Positions 34,378 through 45,932 of a stretch of 64,000 nt of DNA are shown here, piece by piece. Positions within the stretch are counted from its first letter, which is position 1; every line of letters begins with the position of its first letter. The notes below the pieces were generated by a model that was not told where the DNA came from, ran no database searches, and saw nothing but the letters and a program-made list of their open reading frames with translations. A program made the position numbers and the translations under genes. The DNA comes from Paramyrothecium sp. XJ0827 (taxonomy: Eukaryota > Ascomycota > Sordariomycetes > Hypocreales > Stachybotryaceae), in NCBI GenBank assembly GCA_020881915.1, contig JAJFPB010000008.1, positions 62,001 through 126,000 of the forward strand, written 5' to 3'.

Positions 34378-34650
34378 CGCAGCTACCACGCGATGACTTC
34401 ATCGACAAATGCTGTGGCTGCATCGGGGCGAATTCAGGCCACTGATCGAACTACGCTTCTCGCCTCTGATTAGACTAGTTTCTGATCTGTTTTCTGGAAG
34501 CGATGTTAGCCCGTCGCCCTGCATGACGCACCCTGCCTCTGCGTTGCCCGTCATTCGTTTCCTGGTACGGACGGAAATCTCCGGTGCGCAGGCTCGTCAA
34601 TCAACGTCGTTGCCCCCAAGAAAGCATGCAACGCTCCATCGTCACGGCGC

Positions 34651-36656
34651 ATGACAGGATTACATATTAGCAGCTACCGAAGCTTACGGTCGTTACGAGT
34701 TGGCCGTTGGCTGCATCATACCGGAACAACAGTTCTCTCATGCTCGCCACGTACCCAACGTATTTGTCGCTTTGCATCTCAGATGCCTCACAAACGAAAA
34801 GCGGCGGATCAGGAGTCGCCAAACGCTCGACCAGCCGCTCCAAGGCGCGCCAGTAGGCGGATCAAGGACGCCGCCGAGAATAAGGAACCCCGGTTTCTGC
34901 CCGAGGATGGGCCCTCGACGCCCGACGAGCTCAAGGCGAGATGGAGCTCCAAGGAGGGTGTCGAGCGTACCAGGCGGGAGCTTGGCGAGATGGAGGAGCA
35001 GCTTCAAAAAGCCACGAGGAGGCAACGTATAGCCGTGGAGAACTCGGACCTTAGCGAGCCACAAGAGCCGACTCCGTTTCGACCGAGCCCTATATGGCAT
35101 TCGAACTCCATCATAAATCGCAAGGCAAAGGATGAGCCCTCCGAAGTCGAGAAAGCCCCACAGGGTGACTACGATGCCGAGCTGGCGCAGGGAGATATGG
35201 TCCGGACGAAGCTGGATGAAGAGACTGCGGAACGAGGTGCTGCCAGGTCACCGCCTGTGAACAGCGACATACTTCCTCTTCCTTGGAAGGGTCGGCTAGG
35301 ATATGTGAGCACACCTGGTGGCCCATTTGATAGGCGGTCTTGCAGAGTTGAGCGTGCTAACCGGGGTAACGTACACAGGCGTGCCTCAATACGTATCTGC
35401 GAAATGCGAATCCTCCCGTCTTTTCTTCTCGGACTTGCCGCATCAGCTCCATCCTCGATCATCGTCATCCCCTGAAGGATCCCACAAAGCCAGAGCACGC
35501 CACGAAAAATCGGCCAGACAAGGACCAGCCGCCGGACGTTGACCGCGGCATGAAGTATGTGCAAGAGCTCGGCTTGGCAAACGCCAGGGACATGGTCAAG
35601 ATGCTGCGGTGGAACCACAAGTACGGCATCAAGTTCATGCGACTAAGCAGCGAAATGTTTCCATTTGCGAGTCACGATGAATACGGCTACAAGCTCTCCT
35701 CATTCGCGTCAGACGTCCTGGCAGAGGCTGGCAAAGTTGCCGCTGAACTTGGGCACAGACTCACCACCCATCCTGGCCAGTTCACGCAGATTGCAAGCCC
35801 TCGGAAAGAGGTGGTAACAGCCGCGATCCGAGACTTGGATTACCACGACGAGCTGCTGTCTCTTCTCAAGCTTCCAGAGCAGATGGATCGAGACGCCGTC
35901 ATGATATTGCACATGGGCGGAGTCTACGGCGACAAGAAGGCAACGCTGGATCGGTTCCGTGAGAACTTCGTGAAGCTTTCTGACGGCGTGAAGAAGCGAA
36001 TGGTGCTGGAGAACGACGACGTAGCGTGGAGCGTGCACGACCTACTACCCGTGTGCGAGGAGCTCAACATCCCGCTTGTACTGGACTACCACCACCATAA
36101 CATCGTTTTCGACCCAAGCATCCGGGAGGGGACAAAGGACATCATTGGCTTCTACGACCGCATTCGGAAAACATGGGAGCGAAAGCGTATCACCCAAAAG
36201 ATGCACTATAGCGAGCCTACCAGCGGAGCCGTCACGCCGCGCGACCGGCGGAAGCATTCCGCGCGGGTGAAAACGCTGCCGCCGTGCGTCCCGGACATGG
36301 ATCTCATGATTGAGGCCAAGGACAAGGAGCAAGCCGTGTTTGAGCTGATGCGCACCTTTAAACTGCCGGGTTTTGATCGATTCAACAACATCGTACCCTA
36401 CGAGCGCGAGGACGAGTCCAAGAAGGCGGTGCGGAAGCCGAAGAAGGCAAAGAAGAGCAAAAATGCAGACGACGCAGAGGACGACATTGAAACTCCGGAG
36501 AAGATTGTTTCCGCCGAAGATTTTGGCATGGGAGGGCCGGAAAACCGAGTCTACTGGCCAGAGGGAATGGAGGAGTGGTTGCGACCAAGAAAACGAGTGG
36601 TCATACAGAAGGACGGCAAGAAGGTCCTGGCCCCGGCAGAGGAGGATGTAGAGTAA
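34651..36656 (+). CDS. uve1: UV damage endonuclease (UVDE / Uve1, MUS-18 family)
   Basis: Metal-dependent endonuclease that nicks DNA just 5' of UV photoproducts and some other lesions, starting an excision-repair route independent of NER. Exons 34651-35304 and 35379-36656 (74-nt intron, GTGAGC donor, phase 0) encode 643 aa. The TIM-barrel domain begins at about residue 216 with RLGYACLNTYLR across the splice and FSSRTCRISSILDH. Metal-site and family motifs follow: LTTHPGQFTQIASPRKEVV, ILHMGGVYGDK, MVLENDDVAW and VLDYHHHNI. The C-terminal 120 residues are a basic Lys/Glu-rich tail of the kind seen in fungal members. The first ATG gives MTGLHISSYRSLRSLRVGRW, a good mitochondrial presequence. 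A second in-frame ATG at 34783 (MPHKRKAAD) would give a nuclear form. Confidence 0.95.
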
Positions 36657-36939
36657 TCGAGCGTCGAATCCTCTTGGGGATGGCTTGTGTATATTATCAG
36701 AGCAGTGGATACAGAAACACGACAGACTGCCCGACTTGCCGGTCCAAAATCGACTATATTTGTGAATGCCCAACGTCCATGCCATGTCGTTGCACAGAAA
36801 AACACCGTGCCAACCGCCCATGCCCAGATCACGCACTGTGTACGGTACTTGCTGGGGTCGCTACCCGTTTCCCCGTCAAGCTTCACAAATATTTTGTTTG
36901 ACCAACTTTGAGGTTTGCCTGTTGACTGCAAAACACAAT

Positions 36940-38526
36940 ATGGGTGACGTAAACTATGCCGACAGGACCGTTAGGTTCCTGCAATGGTTCAGGTCACATC
37001 CCAAGTCCTTTTTCTCGGACTCCATCCGGATTGTCGACCTCAGAGCCCGGAACGCGGGCCGTGGCATTGGTAGGTTGGCGTGGAATACTACTAGTGAAAA
37101 AATGAGGCGCTGACACGGATTATAGTGGCCAGCAGCGACATTGCTGCAGAGACTACACTGTTTACGATACCTCGTGAAGCAATCATCAGTGTGGAGACGT
37201 CGGATCTGCCAGAGAAGCTCCCTGCTGTCTTTGGGAGGGACGTCCACGATGGAGATCAGATGGACGAAGACGAGGACACGCAATTGGACTCATGGACCTC
37301 TCTAATTCTCGTCATGATCTACGAGTATCTGCTGGGCGATGCTTCCAGGTGGAAGCCATACTTTGATGTGCTGCCTGAAGCCTTTGACACACCCATGTTT
37401 TGGTCCGACCAGGAGCTCGACGAGCTGCAAGCGAGTGCAACCCGCTCAAAGATCGGCAAAGATGAAGCTGAGAAGATGTTTGGCTCCAAGCTGCTTCCGG
37501 TGATTCGTCGCAACGGCGAGCTCTTCGCCTCGAGCCAGCAGCGGAGCGATGCGGAGCTGATCCAGCTGGCGCACCGAATGGGCAGCACAATCATGTCCTA
37601 CGCGTTTGACCTGGAAAACGACGACGACAGGGAAGATGACGCATCTGACGGGTGGGTCGAGGATCGCGACGGCAAGTCTCTGATGGGTATGGTTCCCATG
37701 GCAGATATACTCAACGCCGATGCCGAGTTTAATGTACGTCATGTGCTCACTCAACGATTTCCGGGTCCAATTAACAGAGCCTAGGCCCACGTCAATCACG
37801 GCGAGGAGGACCTGTCCGTAACCTCGTTGCGGCCAATCAAGGCTGGGGAGGAGATCCTCAACTACTACGGCCCTCACCCCAATTCAGAACTGCTCCGTCG
37901 GTACGGCTACGTTACGCCCAGGCATTCACGCTACGATGTCGTCGAGATCCCATGGGAGATAGTCGAGCAAGCGGTCGCTGCCGAGCTTGGGGTGTCAGGA
38001 GACGTCCTCGAACAAGCGGTGAGACTTTGACCTGATCCTCTAGCACACAGAGGGTGTAGAGCTAACAGCCTCGTAGCGCAACGCCATGGACGAGGACGAG
38101 GTGGAGGACGTGTTTGTCCTAGAGCGAGAAACAGGCGAGCCGGATTCGGACGGCACGTTCACCGGCCCGGCTGAGCTAACCGTGATGCCGGAGGATCTCC
38201 AACGCCAGCTGAAGAGCTTCCTCAAGTACGTCAGCAAGCTCAGGCCCAACACCATTCCCGACAAACGCAAGCGTGAAGGGGTCCAGCATGCCATCATGGC
38301 CAAGGTCGTCCAGGCACTCAAGTCCCGTTACAATACCAGCATCGCCGAGGACGAGCTGCTTCTTCAGCGTACCGATTTGAGCGGACGGTACCGCATGGCC
38401 ATAGAAGTCCGACTTGGCGAGAAGAGGCTCCTGCGCGAAGCTGAGAACCTCCTCGCGGACCCCGGCGACCTGGATACTTTGGGCGAAAGCTCGGAATCGC
38501 ACAAGAGGTCAAAGGTCTCCAACTAG
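36940..38526 (+). CDS. rkm4: SET-domain protein lysine methyltransferase, RKM4-like
   Basis: Probable S-adenosylmethionine-dependent lysine methyltransferase of the RKM4/SETD6 group; yeast RKM4 modifies a large-subunit ribosomal protein. Exons 36940-37069, 37126-37733, 37785-38018 and 38077-38526 (introns 56, 51 and 58 nt) encode 473 aa, close to yeast RKM4 at about 494. The split SET domain starts with RARNAGRGIVASSDIA over the first splice. The long SET-I insert follows, then KSLMGMVPMADILNADAEFN, where the group carries NAD in place of the usual NH, and AGEEILNYYGPHPNSELLRR with the catalytic tyrosine region. The C-terminal third is the Rubisco-LSMT-type substrate-binding helical domain. 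It lies 283 bp downstream of the UV endonuclease on the same strand. The substrate is inferred from the family. Confidence 0.88.
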
Positions 38527-40363
38527 ACATGACGAATAGACACGGCCCGCGTTGAGTTCCGGTTAAACCAGCTAATGAAGTAACGGTGTTTCGTGACGCA
38601 CGGGAGCAGCAGTGCCAAATCACATGCTCCGACATGAAGTTTGTGTCCTTTCAGCGCCAAATCTTGCGCCTTGCGGGCCGCGATGCAACCGAAACGTGGA
38701 GATTCCCGGGTGCCCATGCGCATATGCTTAGTGACTTGGCTAGATTTACGACGCGTGGTTGGAACGAAGCTCGTCTGACATTTCCCGGCTTTCCTGCAGA
38801 CTGATGCACCACCTTGCAGGCTTACGAGGGGCTGTGACCAAAGTAGGAAGGGCTGTTCTGCCAGTCAACATCTCGACAGTTTCGCAGTACCGCCGCCGCA
38901 CTACCCGACGGGTGAGTGTCGACCCCGCACAGACTGTGCATTGCAGATGACCTCCAGCTCGTTCCAAGTGTAATCTGCCATGTTGGCGTTCATTGTGCAG
39001 GCTTTCTCGTTCTCGCCGACCAGAGTGGTGCCCGATAAGACCTTGCCAAGCAGAGTGACTCCCGGGGGGTAGTGTATATTTCGCTGTGCCGGCGCAATCT
39101 TCCACAAATGGGTGCCATATCAGTCGGAAGCAGGCTCGGTCTGGAGTCTCTTGTATGGTCTATCGTACAGGGACAGCTTCCGCTCGTGTGGTTCCTTATC
39201 CGACGGTCAATCTAGTTCCCATTTTGCTCCGGAGCCTGAGTCGACCCATGGCCTGAGACTCAAGTTGCCTCCTCTGCCACCGTTGAACGACTGGGCCAGA
39301 TACAGCCGCCCGAAGCCGCAAGTAGGCGATCTTGCGGCCTGTCATTATAGCTTACAGGCTTGACGTGACATATGTTTCGTACCGCTTCTTCAACGGTACC
39401 CAATCTCAGATCGCCCGGCCAACGGCAATGAACGGGCATAGACTAGGCACATCGAGGCAAGTTTCTGGCGTTGAGGCTTGCAGACCAAGATTGGCCTGGG
39501 ATGCCTCATGCCTTGACCGAGTCTCCTCACAATGGTCGAATCAATGCCACGATTGTGAGAACCAAATTGCGATTGCGCCCATTATACAGCTCTAATTACT
39601 GTTCCTGGCATTGCGGCATCACACCGGCAGCTAAGCGAAGGCCCAAGTGTGCAATAGTTGCTGTGCATTGTCGCTGCGATCACGAGTCACTCCATGCGCG
39701 GCAATCGCTTGCAACATCCAACTAGGCGTTAGGTTGCAACTCTGCAGTACTGAGCACCTTGGTATGAGCCTCCTAGCTAAACGGCCGTTAGCGTCAAGGG
39801 GCACCACTTGGCCCCAGTTGGCAATTTACCGCAGAGGTTTTCCAGATGGGCCTTCTATGAATCATAAGCGGGAACTTCGTGGTTTGTTCCGGGTATTGGG
39901 GGTTTTGGGTTAACTGCTGTGCCCCAACTATGAGCCTGCGATAACCTGCAACTCCTTCGATGGGGGCCACCGACTGCCGCATCTCTGCTCACGGGGCCAC
40001 ATCCTCCTATGCAGTGGCATCAAGCCGGGTCGGTCAACCAGACAACCCCTACGCCAACAGCAGCAAGCCGTGATGGTGCAAACCCTCCTCACGTCGTTGG
40101 TCACGGTGAGCTGACCGATGCCCTCCTAGCTTCAAGGCTGCCACACATTCGGGAGCCGAGCTTGACCGATGTTGGGTAATGCTCAGTTTAGGCATTGATG
40201 TTTCAGCGAGTGACGCGCGGTTCTGATATGAGCTGCCAGAAAATGATATATATTGAACCGTCGAATGACCTTCAATATCCTCAATCCAAGGAACTCTAAG
40301 CATTTTGTGTTCAGCTTTGAACCCCGGGCCCTGACCAACATTTCGATTGTATTCTCGGCCACT
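38527..40363. other. Intergenic, 1.8 kb
   Basis: No gene is supported between the methyltransferase and the unrecognised gene at 40364. All frames are under 125 codons, overlap and have no motif. The last ~120 bp hold the TATA element listed at 40246. Confidence 0.5.
40246..40253 (+). promoter_or_regulatory. TATA box of the unrecognised gene at 40364
   Basis: ATATATAT lies 111 bp upstream of the proposed ATG, with a pyrimidine/A-rich leader between. Position and sequence suit a core promoter, which supports the 5' end of the gene model. Confidence 0.5.
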
Positions 40364-41621
40364 ATGCCTGGAAGCGCGGTGAGCCCTGTCGAGTCATTGT
40401 CACTCTTATATCTGCAATGGGCTGACATTCGCTGGTTCAGTCCCGTTCAGGGAAATCGCAGCATAGATCTGACAGATCCAAGTCCAAGTCTCATGACCCT
40501 GGGTCGTCAGGGTCTTCCCCCTTGAGCTTCCTTTTCGTAGTCAACGAGTTGATTGTCGACTATGAATACAGCAACGGCATCATTCCCAGAGACGAATGGT
40601 TCAACGTCGTGCCCCCTAGTACGCATCGCGGCTACAACATTGAAATTCAGAGCAGAGTAATGAGATACCGGGACGGCAACATAACCCAGGCTCGTGGGTA
40701 TCAATTCGGGCGCGGTGAGACAGCCCCAGGCCTGCCGAAAACCCCCGGTGCAGTGTGGGCGTTCTGGTCAGACGGGTCTACCTACCCCGTAGAGCTCTAC
40801 AGCTCGTTCACTGTCTTTTCTTGCAATCCCTTGTTGCCAATCATCATCGCCGAGGGTGACGCATCCACATACTCCGACGTCAGATATCATCCGCTGCAGT
40901 TCTTTCATCCGAACATGAACGATCCGCTGAGGGGAGTGTCGCAGGCCGCATTCGAGGACAGCCCGATGGGCCTGGGGGGCGCCCCGGTCAAGCACGTCGC
41001 AGGGCAGAACCCGACTTGGATGCCAGGCCTTGTGCCCGAATCCTACCGCAACCCTTACCGTCACTCGTCGCCGCCGTCAGTCGGCCTCGCTGGCGAGCTA
41101 CCTATTGTCATCGGCCTGATGGCCTTTAGCGAGGCTTTTGACAGGCAGACGAACTCGAACCGCGTCGAAGAGGTGTTCCTGGGGAGGCCAGGGCACCACG
41201 GGCGCTGGAGGGATAGACGGTGGACGCATAACCATCGTCCCGCCGGATGTATGTGCCGTTCTTTGTCGCTTGGCATTGGCAGTCCCATTCTTATAGTATA
41301 TTTTTAATGTTCGCCTATGTTATTTTTATTTTATTCTTTTTATTCATTTATTATATTTACCTTTTACCTTTCTTTTCTTATATTTATTCTTTTCTTGTAT
41401 TTATTTTACCCTTTTTTTCACTGGACTTTGTCTTACTCCCTGTTCATCCTGATATTGCAAGCAGGACATATTTAACACGCGTCTTCGCAGATCCCCTGAC
41501 GACCCAGGATGATCCGCGAGGCTTTATGGTGGCAGTCTTTCTCGATCCAGAGAACCCGGAAGGCTCGACGCCTGACACACTCCAGTCTTTCGAATGGGAG
41601 GGCATCATCATTGCAGAGTAG
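40364..41621 (+). CDS. Unrecognised 317-aa protein, three exons
   Basis: Exons 40364-40378, 40441-41248 and 41491-41621 join in frame to 317 aa. Exon 1 has only 15 nt (MPGSA) before a GTGAGC donor; a CTGAC branch-like site and TTCAG acceptor open exon 2. Exon 2 ends at a GTATGT donor, and the 242-nt second intron is extremely T-rich before CTTCGCAG. The N-terminus is Ser/Lys/Arg-rich (SRSGKSQHRSDRSKSKSHD). The rest looks globular with many aromatics (IIPRDEWFNVVPPSTHRGYN; FSCNPLLPIIIAEGDA; YHPLQFFHPNMNDPLRGV), and exon 3 adds DDPRGFMVAVFLDPENPEG and an acidic end. No signal peptide, membrane span or known catalytic motif is visible. A TATA box upstream and two consistent splice phases argue that it is real. 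Function unknown; possibly lineage-restricted. Confidence 0.6.
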
Positions 41622-41983
41622 GGCAACAAAACATACTGTGTAGCACAACTGACAAGAGCTCTGCATGACCGTCCGAGCAAGCATTGACTTCACTATTACA
41701 CGTTTCCAGCTCTGGTAGATGCCCCGCGGGTAAACATTTCTTGCTTTATTCATCACTACCGCGGTTTTCGTCCCCTTGTTCGCTAAGCTTTGAGCACATG
41801 GAGTCTATGGCTACATCGTCTCAATCATCTCAATATATACTTTAAAGTCTTCTGCCCCCGCGAGCGGCCACTCTTCATGCGCGGTCACTGCGTGAAACAT
41901 TAGCCTGCCTTCCTTGCTGGTGCTGCGGCGTGCTTGGTCGTAAAGCTCGGGGAATTTCTCGTGTGCCTAGTATCCAGCTAGAC
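41622..41983. other. Short intergenic between convergent genes
   Basis: It contains the 3' ends of the unrecognised gene and the AP-1 mu gene. No further feature is visible. Confidence 0.5.
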
Positions 41984-43494
41984 TCATACGGCGTCGGGCA
42001 GACGGACGGCGATGTCGCCGGACTGAGTTATGTACCGGACCCAGGGCAATGAGGGGTATTGAAGCTGGGGAGGTTAGTACAATGACGGTAATGGCTCGAA
42101 GAGGACGTACCTTTGGCTCTGTGATCTTGAGATATCGCACCTGGATACCACTGGTCGTAAAGTAGGGAATCTCAAACTTGACCTGGATGGGCCGCTTCGA
42201 GCCCTTGCCCATGCCGCCGACGCCACCCATGCTGCCGCCGAAACCTCCCGTCATGCCGCCACCGTGCTCGTCATCGCCCCTCACGCTAGGGAGGCCCAGC
42301 TCGGCGCGCATGAGAAACTCCTTGTTGCCGCCAAACTGCTTGATCTTCCAGACAATGGCGCTCTGCTCCGGGGCGTAGTGCACGGAGCCGATGTTCGTCC
42401 GGAAGCGCGGCGAGTCGGCGTCGTCGGGAACGGGAACGATGATCTCGACATTGTTGGCCGTGCTGCGGCGCTTGAATTGGGATCTGGCCTTGAGCATGTA
42501 CTCGACGCGCGAGCCGGAGTGGGACTCGACCACGCACTCGACCCAGATGAGCGGCTTGACCTGGGTGTTGAGACGGTACGACATGAGCTCGAACTCGCCG
42601 TCCGGGGGGATGAAGGAGATGGTGCGGTCGTTTTCGAAGCGCGACAGGCGGACGCACTGGTGGAACTTGACGTCCTCCATCTCGACGGCCTTGCCGCGGG
42701 TCGCGCGGCCCGTCGTCTCGAACATGGCCTTGTCGTTGAGGCCGAGGCGCAGCTCGGGCATGCCGCTGAGGTAGCACTTCATCTTGACGGCGCCGAGAAT
42801 CTCGCTGCGCAGGACGTTGCCGTTGGAGCTGACGAGGAGGTTGAGGCTCTCCACGACGTCGAGGAAGACCTCGTTCTTGCGGTATCGGATGCCCTCGGAA
42901 CGCCAGGACACGGCGTTGGTCACGGCGATGGGCGGGCGCGCCTGGATCTCGAGCTTGTGGGACTCCTGGGTGATGTACTCCTGGAGGATCTTGGACTCGG
43001 TGGTCTGAGGGTAGCCAAAGTCCATCATCTCGTCGAGGAGCTCGTAGATGATGACGAAGTTGTCACGGATCGACTCCTCCTCGAGGGCCTTGAAGTACTC
43101 GGTGAAGACCTCGACGATCTTGTGGAGGAAGAGGAGGATCTCGGCGGCGTTCGTGTTGCGCTTGGTTAGGGCGAGGAGGTAGAGGTTGTTGTGGCGGATG
43201 TAGAGGTACTGGGTGAAGCGTTAGACAGAGACGGAGCTGGGGCTGGATTGATGCGTCGGCATACGTTGATTCCTTCACGGGAGAAGCATGGCGGCACGGC
43301 CGACGACTCTTCTTCGGCTTCGGATAGGAGGATTGGGAACTTCTCGACGGCGGACATGGGGATGTCACCCCTGTAGTTGCGGGCAAGCAGGGTCTACGAG
43401 CTCGATGTTAGCTTCAATCCATTGCACGCTGGAGCGATCGGGGTGCGTGATGTACCTTGCCCTTGAGGTCGAGGAAGAAGAGCGCGGACGCCAT
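41984..43494 (-). CDS. apm1: AP-1 clathrin adaptor complex mu subunit
   Basis: Medium subunit of the AP-1 adaptor, which selects tyrosine-motif cargo for clathrin vesicles between trans-Golgi and endosomes. Exons 43456-43494, 43265-43393, 42111-43208 and 41984-42064 (introns 62, 56 and 46 nt) encode 448 aa. The longin-like N-terminus is MASALFFLDLKGK then TLLARNYRGDIPMSAVEKFP. IIYELLDEMMDFGYPQTTES links to the mu-homology domain, which starts near WRSEGIRYRKNEVFLDVVES. Exon 4, too short for simple frame finding, completes the protein with EPKLQYPSLPWVRYITQSGD and VRLPDAV. AP-1 rather than AP-2 is supported by the start and the WRSEGIRYRKNEVFLD segment. A Gly/Met-rich loop (GGGMTGGFGGSMGGVGGMGK) is inserted in the cargo domain. 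Confidence 0.96.
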
Positions 43495-45932
43495 GTTGGG
43501 AGATGACGTTTGGAATAGGAGAATCGGCGGGGGATCGTGGGGTACGGACGGGCGAAGCAGGTACTGGCGCGAGGGCCACGGAGACAGCCGAGCACGGAGG
43601 GCTAAATCATTCACAGGTCGATTGGCTGAATGGCACTCCTATCAAGGCGGCGAGGGATGGGCGGGCGGTGGCCGTTAGAACATTACGGAGGCGGTCATGT
43701 CATGGAATGGAAGCTCTCCCAGGCTGGATATTTGGCGTCTCGGCCAGGCTCACCGCACGGGAGGATTGCTATCGGCGGCTGAACCTCGGAGAACCACGTC
43801 TTATCAAACGGCTTTTGCTTGTTTCGAGTTCGGACAGCACGTGACGAGCAAGGCACCCGCCCCCTGCCACTGGACCCTCCGCAGTAAAAATAAAAATCTA
43901 CTGGCGATCCTGTTCGTCCCTTTCTTCTCTTCTCTTCAACGCGCCCTCTAGACAGTGCAGCTCATCTTAACAACCCGCTACCGGACGGCATTCTGTCGGA
44001 CCAGCCGTGGGGCCGTGGATGAAGCTGCGATTTCGTGGCGCGGAGAGAAGACGTTTTTTAAATGTAATGGTTTCATAAGAGCTGCCCGAGTACATTCTTA
44101 CGTTTCTTGGGCGGCGTCAGAGAAGCCGCACATATTTATTGCTGTAACTGCTGCTGCTGTATGCAAGACATGAAAAATGTCCCACGCCCGGTCGAGGTGG
44201 CCTCGTGGTGCGGGACAAGACTCACCGAGATGGCCTGACGGGCTCTCTCACAGCCCTCAGCGTCGGCGCGCGTAGCGGCCCAGCCGCAGCCGGCGAGCTG
44301 GAGCAAGACGCCAGCCATGCCACCGACTGGTTCATCGTCTCTGAACCCATGCGCTACGGCGCGGTCGTGATTGTGCCGAGGCCCAATCAGCAACCCTCGA
44401 CGCCCCAGTGGTCGAAGGATCGCAATGGCGAGTCCTTATCAGAGACGGAACGAACCACGCATCTGACGGCCGCCGCAAGCAGCACGGAAGTCAGCATTTG
44501 CGGACCCCTGTGTTTCAATTGCCGATCACAGAGGGGATGCTGATGTGAAGGTTGGCCATGATACGGATGCGAGTGCAGACGCAGGATTCAGCCGTACCAT
44601 CCCATTGAGGTGCCGATGGTACCCAAAGGCGCCATGCTCGAGGCCAACGTTGAATTCTCGGAGTCAGTAATCACAAAAAGTCCAGTTGCTGCGTCGCTTG
44701 GGTTGTCAAAGTTGCATGGCCACCCTTTCATGTGCCCACCGCGCTGCTGCCGTAGTCCCTCGCCGGGCCCTCCCCATCAGTTCCCTACGTTCTACACTCG
44801 CAAGCGGCATGGTCAAAGTAAATGCTGAAGCAAACGCAAACGCGCCCGCGAAAACATCAAAGCCATTATGGAAAAGCAACTCAATTGAGCCAGGGGCTAG
44901 CCAGCGTTTGTCCAACAGCACGACGGGCTATTGCAACGGCGATCTCGTCACGTGCAACGCCGCTTCGCTCATCCTGCGTGGACAATAGCATGTGATTGCC
45001 CAGCATTTTGGTTGGCGCCTCCCCCCCTTGTGTTTAGCACGTGCTAAAGGTCGCACATGCGAAAACTCTCCTTCCCTCTCCTGCAGGAGGCGTGGTAACA
45101 GATCAAGTTTGGAAGAGGGAAAATAGGTCTCGAGTCCGCTTGTTGCTTAAATCCTCACCGCATTTGTTTTTCTCGCTGCAGATGACTGCGTCCCATCGCA
45201 TCGTCGAGGAACGCCATACAGCATATTTAAATTCGCGTCCCCCTCCCAGAACTCATCTGGTCATTGTCAGTCCGTGCATGACGTTGGCGTCATTGGCTTA
45301 GTCTTCTCTAAACGCCGGCTGTATTGGTAGCGGGGAATTTGTCCGGCTCGCTCAGCAACTAAACGGCTTCCTTGTGGCAGCTTCAGCGGCCCCAGTTGGC
45401 TAGTCGCCTCCCTCTCGGGTGCAGGCCGAAACCCGAACCCGCCTCGCTTGCGAACTGATCCTGTGGCCGAGGCGGAAGTGAAGCAAGATACTGACTGTTG
45501 AGACGACGGCAGCGCGTACGCAGGGGAACACGGTCAGATTGTTCACTCGCCATCGGCAAGGGCCCAATTCACCGTGATTCGTGCATCAGCAACAGATCAA
45601 GCCTTTGTAAGCCATCACAAGCCTCCCCGGTCGCGGTCTAACTGGTCCCTGCAGGGAGGGGAGACACACACAGGGGAGCAGGCAGGCTATAGTGGGAGCC
45701 CGCTAAGGATAACCGGGACCGGGCCACCATCAGCGACTACCGCCCAGCCGAAGACTCTCCGCCTCTTCCTCTCTCTCATTTTACCCCCAACAGAACCTTG
45801 CCTCTGGTTTCTTCCTCATTCGGCCTCCCGGACCTGGGTCGTACGGTCAGTCTCGGTTCGCCTGCGACGCCTCTGTTCATGCGTCAAATGCCCGAGTGAG
45901 CACGGCCCAACTCTTCGTCGCCGACCGCAGCG
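43495..45932. other. Intergenic between divergent AP-1 mu and Opi1 genes
   Basis: About 2.4 kb containing both promoters. The longest frames (112-113 codons at 43503-43844 and 44205-44543) have no motif. Nothing else is supported; the part nearest 45933 is probably the Opi1 5' leader. Confidence 0.5.

Larger units (their letters stand above)
33207..34650. other. Intergenic between tRNA-His and the UV endonuclease
   Basis: It holds the Pol III terminator candidate and, at its far end, the palindromic element upstream of the UV endonuclease. No protein gene is supported; the frames present are short and without motif. Confidence 0.5.

Noticed and set aside
42264..43169. A 301-codon plus-strand frame opposite AP-1 mu
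   Set aside because: Antisense shadow of a conserved gene with Leu/Val/Asp/Gly-biased composition.
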